A stretch of DNA of 7,328 bases from Candidatus Nanopelagicaceae bacterium (GTDB taxonomy: Bacteria > Actinomycetota > Actinomycetes > Nanopelagicales > Nanopelagicaceae). Each line of letters opens with the position of its first letter. Positions within the stretch are counted from its first letter, which is position 1. The stretch is from positions 1 through 7,328 of the forward strand of contig JALQWD010000014.1 in the NCBI GenBank assembly GCA_023260175.1, written 5' to 3'. Below are positions 5,940-7,328 of the stretch, in pieces. The notes below the pieces were generated by a model. The model saw only the letters and a program-made list of their open reading frames with translations. It was not told where the DNA came from and did no database searches. The translations under genes were made by a program, and so were the position numbers.

Positions 5940-6593
5940 AAATAGCACAACTAAATTTCCAGCGCCTGATGCTTTAGCTAATTTAATTTCATCATGTTTC
6001 ATTACACCAACACAGAGAGCGTTAACTAATGGGTTGCCGATATAAGTTTCATCAAAAACAATTTCGCCACCGATATTTGGTAGACCTAAACAGTTTCCGT
6101 AACCGCCAACGCCAGCAACAATTCCAGGCAATACGCGACGAGTATCTGTTGCATCGGCTGGACCAAAACGAAGTGGATCCATAACTGCAACAGGACGAGC
6201 ACCCATCGTAAGAATGTCGCGAACAATTCCGCCAACACCGGTTGCAGCGCCCTGATAAGGCTCTACGAATGATGGGTGGTTATGTGATTCGATTTTAAAA
6301 GTAACGGCATAACCTTGTCCGACATCGACAACGCCAGCGTTCTCACCAATACCAACTAATAGCGCATCAGACTTAGGAGCCTTTTCACCGAATTGCTTTA
6401 AGTGTACTTTTGAAGACTTATAAGAGCAGTGTTCAGACCACATCACTGAATACATTGCTAATTCAGATGATGTTGGGCGTCTCTTTAAAATATCGCGGAT
6501 GCGCTGATATTCATCAGGCTTAAGGCCAAGTTCAGCAAATGGCTGGCTGTTATCTGGCGTATTTGTTGCGTTTTTTACGGTATCTAGCGACAT
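5562..6593 (-). CDS. purL: In-frame chimera: PurL N-terminal third joined to cyclophilin C-terminal part
   Basis: One uninterrupted 343-codon frame carries two unrelated proteins. Residues 1 to about 221 are the start of FGAM synthase subunit PurL (ATP-dependent purine step): [11 protein letters not shown], catalytic-site [10 protein letters not shown] with H55, KIESHNHPS at 100-108, [28 protein letters not shown] and [10 protein letters not shown]. PurL is normally about 730-760 residues, so two thirds are gone, including the rest of the ATP- and substrate-binding core. At GAK (219-221) the sequence becomes cyclophilin and continues as such to the end. The ATG at 6593 directly follows the purQ TAA, the normal purQL arrangement; downstream lies rhomboid, the normal cyclophilin neighbour. 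Each flank is therefore right for its own half, which suggests that intervening DNA has been removed. PurL activity is not expected. A true deletion, an amplification chimera and a misassembly cannot be separated from the sequence. Confidence 0.9.
   Translation of the reverse strand: MSLDTVKNATNTPDNSQPFAELGLKPDEYQRIRDILKRRPTSSELAMYSVMWSEHCSYKSSKVHLKQFGEKAPKSDALLVGIGENAGVVDVGQGYAVTFKIESHNHPSFVEPYQGAATGVGGIVRDILTMGARPVAVMDPLRFGPADATDTRRVLPGIVAGVGGYGNCLGLPNIGGEIVFDETYIGNPLVNALCVGVMKHDEIKLAKASGAGNLVVLFGAKSNEKLYDGTVFHRVIAGFMIQGGDPLGQGFGGPGYKFKDEFHPELNFDRPYLLAMANSGPGTNGSQFFITVAPTEWLNRKHTIFGEVKDAASQAVVDKIATTATGAQDRPVNAVTINSVTVA
5928..5942 (-). other. PurL/cyclophilin junction
   Basis: On the minus strand the join lies around GGCGCAAAG (5939-5931), coding GAK. 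PurL proteins typically continue here as GAKTGRDG, and actinobacterial cyclophilins carry a loop such as TG-x-KS-x-x-LYDG, so both parents could supply almost the same bases at this point. That fits joining at a short shared sequence, but the parent sequences are not in the window to prove it. Confidence 0.7.
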
Positions 6594-7259
6594 TTATTTG
6601 ACCATCGCTTTCAAGATAGAGGTAAAGAAACCAAGTCCATCAGTACCAGGTCCGCAGAGATCTTCAATTGCATGTTCAGGGTGCGGCATTAATCCAACAA
6701 TGTTTCCGCGTTCATTAGTAATACCTGCAATTAAATTTCGTGAACCATTTGGATTTTCGCCAACGTAGCGAGCCACGATGCGGCCTTCTGATTCCAACAT
6801 ATTTAAAGTCTGATCGTCACACTGGAATGAACCTTCGCCATTCTTTAATGGAATAGTGATGTGCTGGCCAGCTTGATAGTCGCTGGTCCACATTGTTTTA
6901 TTGTTTACGATCTCTAACTCTTGATCTTTGCAAATGAAGTGGAGATCCTTATTGCGAGTAAGCGCACCTGGTAGCAAATGTGATTCACAGAGAATCTGGA
7001 AACCGTTGCAGATACCTAGAACCGGTAAGCCTTCTTTGGCCTTTGCAATTACATCTGTCATTACTGGTGCAAATCTAGAAATCGCACCGCAACGAAGGTA
7101 ATCACCATAAGAGAATCCACCCGGAAGAATTACTGCATCAACGTTATTAATTGATAAGTCGCCATGCCATAGCGCGAATGCTTCGCCACCAGCTTCGCGG
7201 ACTGCGCGCTGCGCATCGCGATCATCGAGCGATCCTGGAAAAGTTACAACGCCAATACG
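6594..7259 (-). CDS. purQ: FGAM synthase glutaminase subunit PurQ, start codon missing
   Basis: Glutaminase subunit of the PurS-PurQ-PurL complex, which feeds ammonia to PurL for conversion of FGAR to FGAM in purine synthesis. Family similarity is continuous from codon CGT at 7259 to TAA at 6594: [36 protein letters not shown], nucleophile C85 in [12 protein letters not shown] and HFIC, and the catalytic H194/E196 in GLMPHPEH (numbering with a notional Met as residue 1). Length would be 222, normal for PurQ. The expected initiation codon before CGT is instead TAG (7262-7260), and no in-frame ATG, GTG, TTG or CTG occurs until ATG at 7061. Starting there would remove 67 residues including the PGGFSYGD oxyanion region. 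One lost T in an original TATGCG would explain the TAG. The stop touches the next start (TAAATG), as in a purQL operon. Confidence 0.88.
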   Translation of the reverse strand, partial: RIGVVTFPGSLDDRDAQRAVREAGGEAFALWHGDLSINNVDAVILPGGFSYGDYLRCGAISRFAPVMTDVIAKAKEGLPVLGICNGFQILCESHLLPGALTRNKDLHFICKDQELEIVNNKTMWTSDYQAGQHITIPLKNGEGSFQCDDQTLNMLESEGRIVARYVGENPNGSRNLIAGITNERGNIVGLMPHPEHAIEDLCGPGTDGLGFFTSILKAMVK

Positions 7260-7262
7260 CTA

Positions 7263-7285
7263 GTGATCTTGCGGCACGGGATCAC
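7263..7285. promoter_or_regulatory. Inverted repeat GTGATC-N11-GATCAC upstream of purQ
   Basis: A perfect 6-bp inverted repeat with an 11-base spacer lies immediately before the purQ coding sequence. Arms 17 bp apart start-to-start, about 1.6 helical turns, could form an operator for a dimeric regulator or a small hairpin in the purQ leader. A 6-bp match of this kind can occur by chance, so the call is tentative. Confidence 0.3.
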
Positions 7286-7289
7286 GCTC

Positions 7290-7295
7290 AGTAAA
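7290..7295 (-). promoter_or_regulatory. Possible -10 element for purQ
   Basis: The minus strand reads TTTACT about 30 bp before the purQ coding sequence. If used, it would give a short leader that contains the inverted repeat at 7263-7285. No convincing -35 lies upstream, and unlike the other operon-first genes here purQ shows no -10 six or seven bases before its start. Confidence 0.2.
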
Positions 7296-7301
7296 CCATG
7301 A

Positions 7302-7328
7302 TTAGTGAGCTGCTTCAGAGCCATAAGA
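7302..7328 (-). CDS. Possible 3' end of an upstream gene (8 codons), unidentified
   Basis: On the minus strand, reading into the window, TCT TAT GGC TCT GAA GCA GCT CAC is followed by TAA at 7304-7302, coding SYGSEAAH. The codons match the window's usage, and a gene upstream of purQ on the same strand would be ordinary. It does not resemble the tail of PurS that I would expect there. A competing reading is a plus-strand gene starting with ATG at 7298 (MISELLQSHK to the edge). The stretch is too short to choose. Confidence 0.22.
   Translation of the reverse strand, partial: SYGSEAAH

Noticed and set aside
5562..6593. The chimera as a functional PurL-cyclophilin fusion enzyme
   Set aside because: Both parts are cut inside their folds (PurL loses about two thirds, cyclophilin its first strands and helix), so a designed domain fusion is implausible; deletion or artefact is preferred.
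7275..7277. GTG upstream of purQ as its start
   Set aside because: It is in frame, but the TAG at 7262-7260 lies four codons further on, so it cannot produce PurQ without readthrough.
1..7328. Mobile elements, CRISPR arrays, tRNA or rRNA genes
   Set aside because: No transposase, terminal inverted repeats, spaced direct repeats or RNA-gene signatures were seen; nearly every base is explained by housekeeping genes.

Overview
The window looks like chromosomal DNA from a streamlined, low-GC actinobacterium. The best guess is a freshwater acI-type organism (Nanopelagicales / 'Candidatus Planktophila' group). Three things support this. CrgA, a septal protein known from Actinobacteria, is present. 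So is the actinobacterial oriC-proximal order cyclophilin - rhomboid - crgA - pabA/trpG - PASTA kinase - PP2C phosphatase, with the same relative orientations as in Mycobacterium. Finally, base composition is only moderate (low-to-mid 40s % GC by eye) and almost nothing is non-coding. The genus is inference; the phylum is well supported.

Layout from left to right: the 3'-truncated serS and pheA form a minus-strand operon (1-1812). A 29-bp divergent promoter region follows, then the plus-strand operon pstP-pknB (1842-4129). pabA/trpG lies on the minus strand (4126-4746) and is convergent with pknB. A second 29-bp divergent promoter region leads to crgA (+, 4776-5045). A minus-strand run follows: rhomboid (5025-5555), a PurL/cyclophilin chimera (5562-6593) and purQ (6594-7259). 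The last ~65 bp hold an inverted repeat and an unresolved gene edge.

The central genes form a cell-envelope signalling module. PknB senses cell-wall fragments through PASTA repeats, PstP reverses its phosphorylation, and CrgA organises septal wall synthesis. The module is cut down: rodA, pbpA and pknA, which usually sit between pstP and pknB, are absent, and the FHA genes are not beside pstP. PstP itself lacks the usual membrane anchor and outer domain. The flanks are housekeeping genes: seryl-tRNA synthetase, prephenate dehydratase, an anthranilate/ADC synthase glutaminase, and FGAM synthase subunits.

Two observations stand out. First, 5562-6593 is an uninterrupted frame in which the first ~220 residues of PurL run straight into a cyclophilin lacking its first ~45-55 residues. 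Next to it, PurQ has a TAG where its start codon should be. These are either real lesions or contig errors, and raw reads would decide. Second, the two divergent intergenic regions are both exactly 29 bp and share one architecture: start, 6 nt, -10, 4 nt, -10, 7 nt, start. This implies back-to-back, mutually exclusive promoters making leaderless mRNAs in both directions. I found no mobile element, CRISPR array, rRNA or tRNA.
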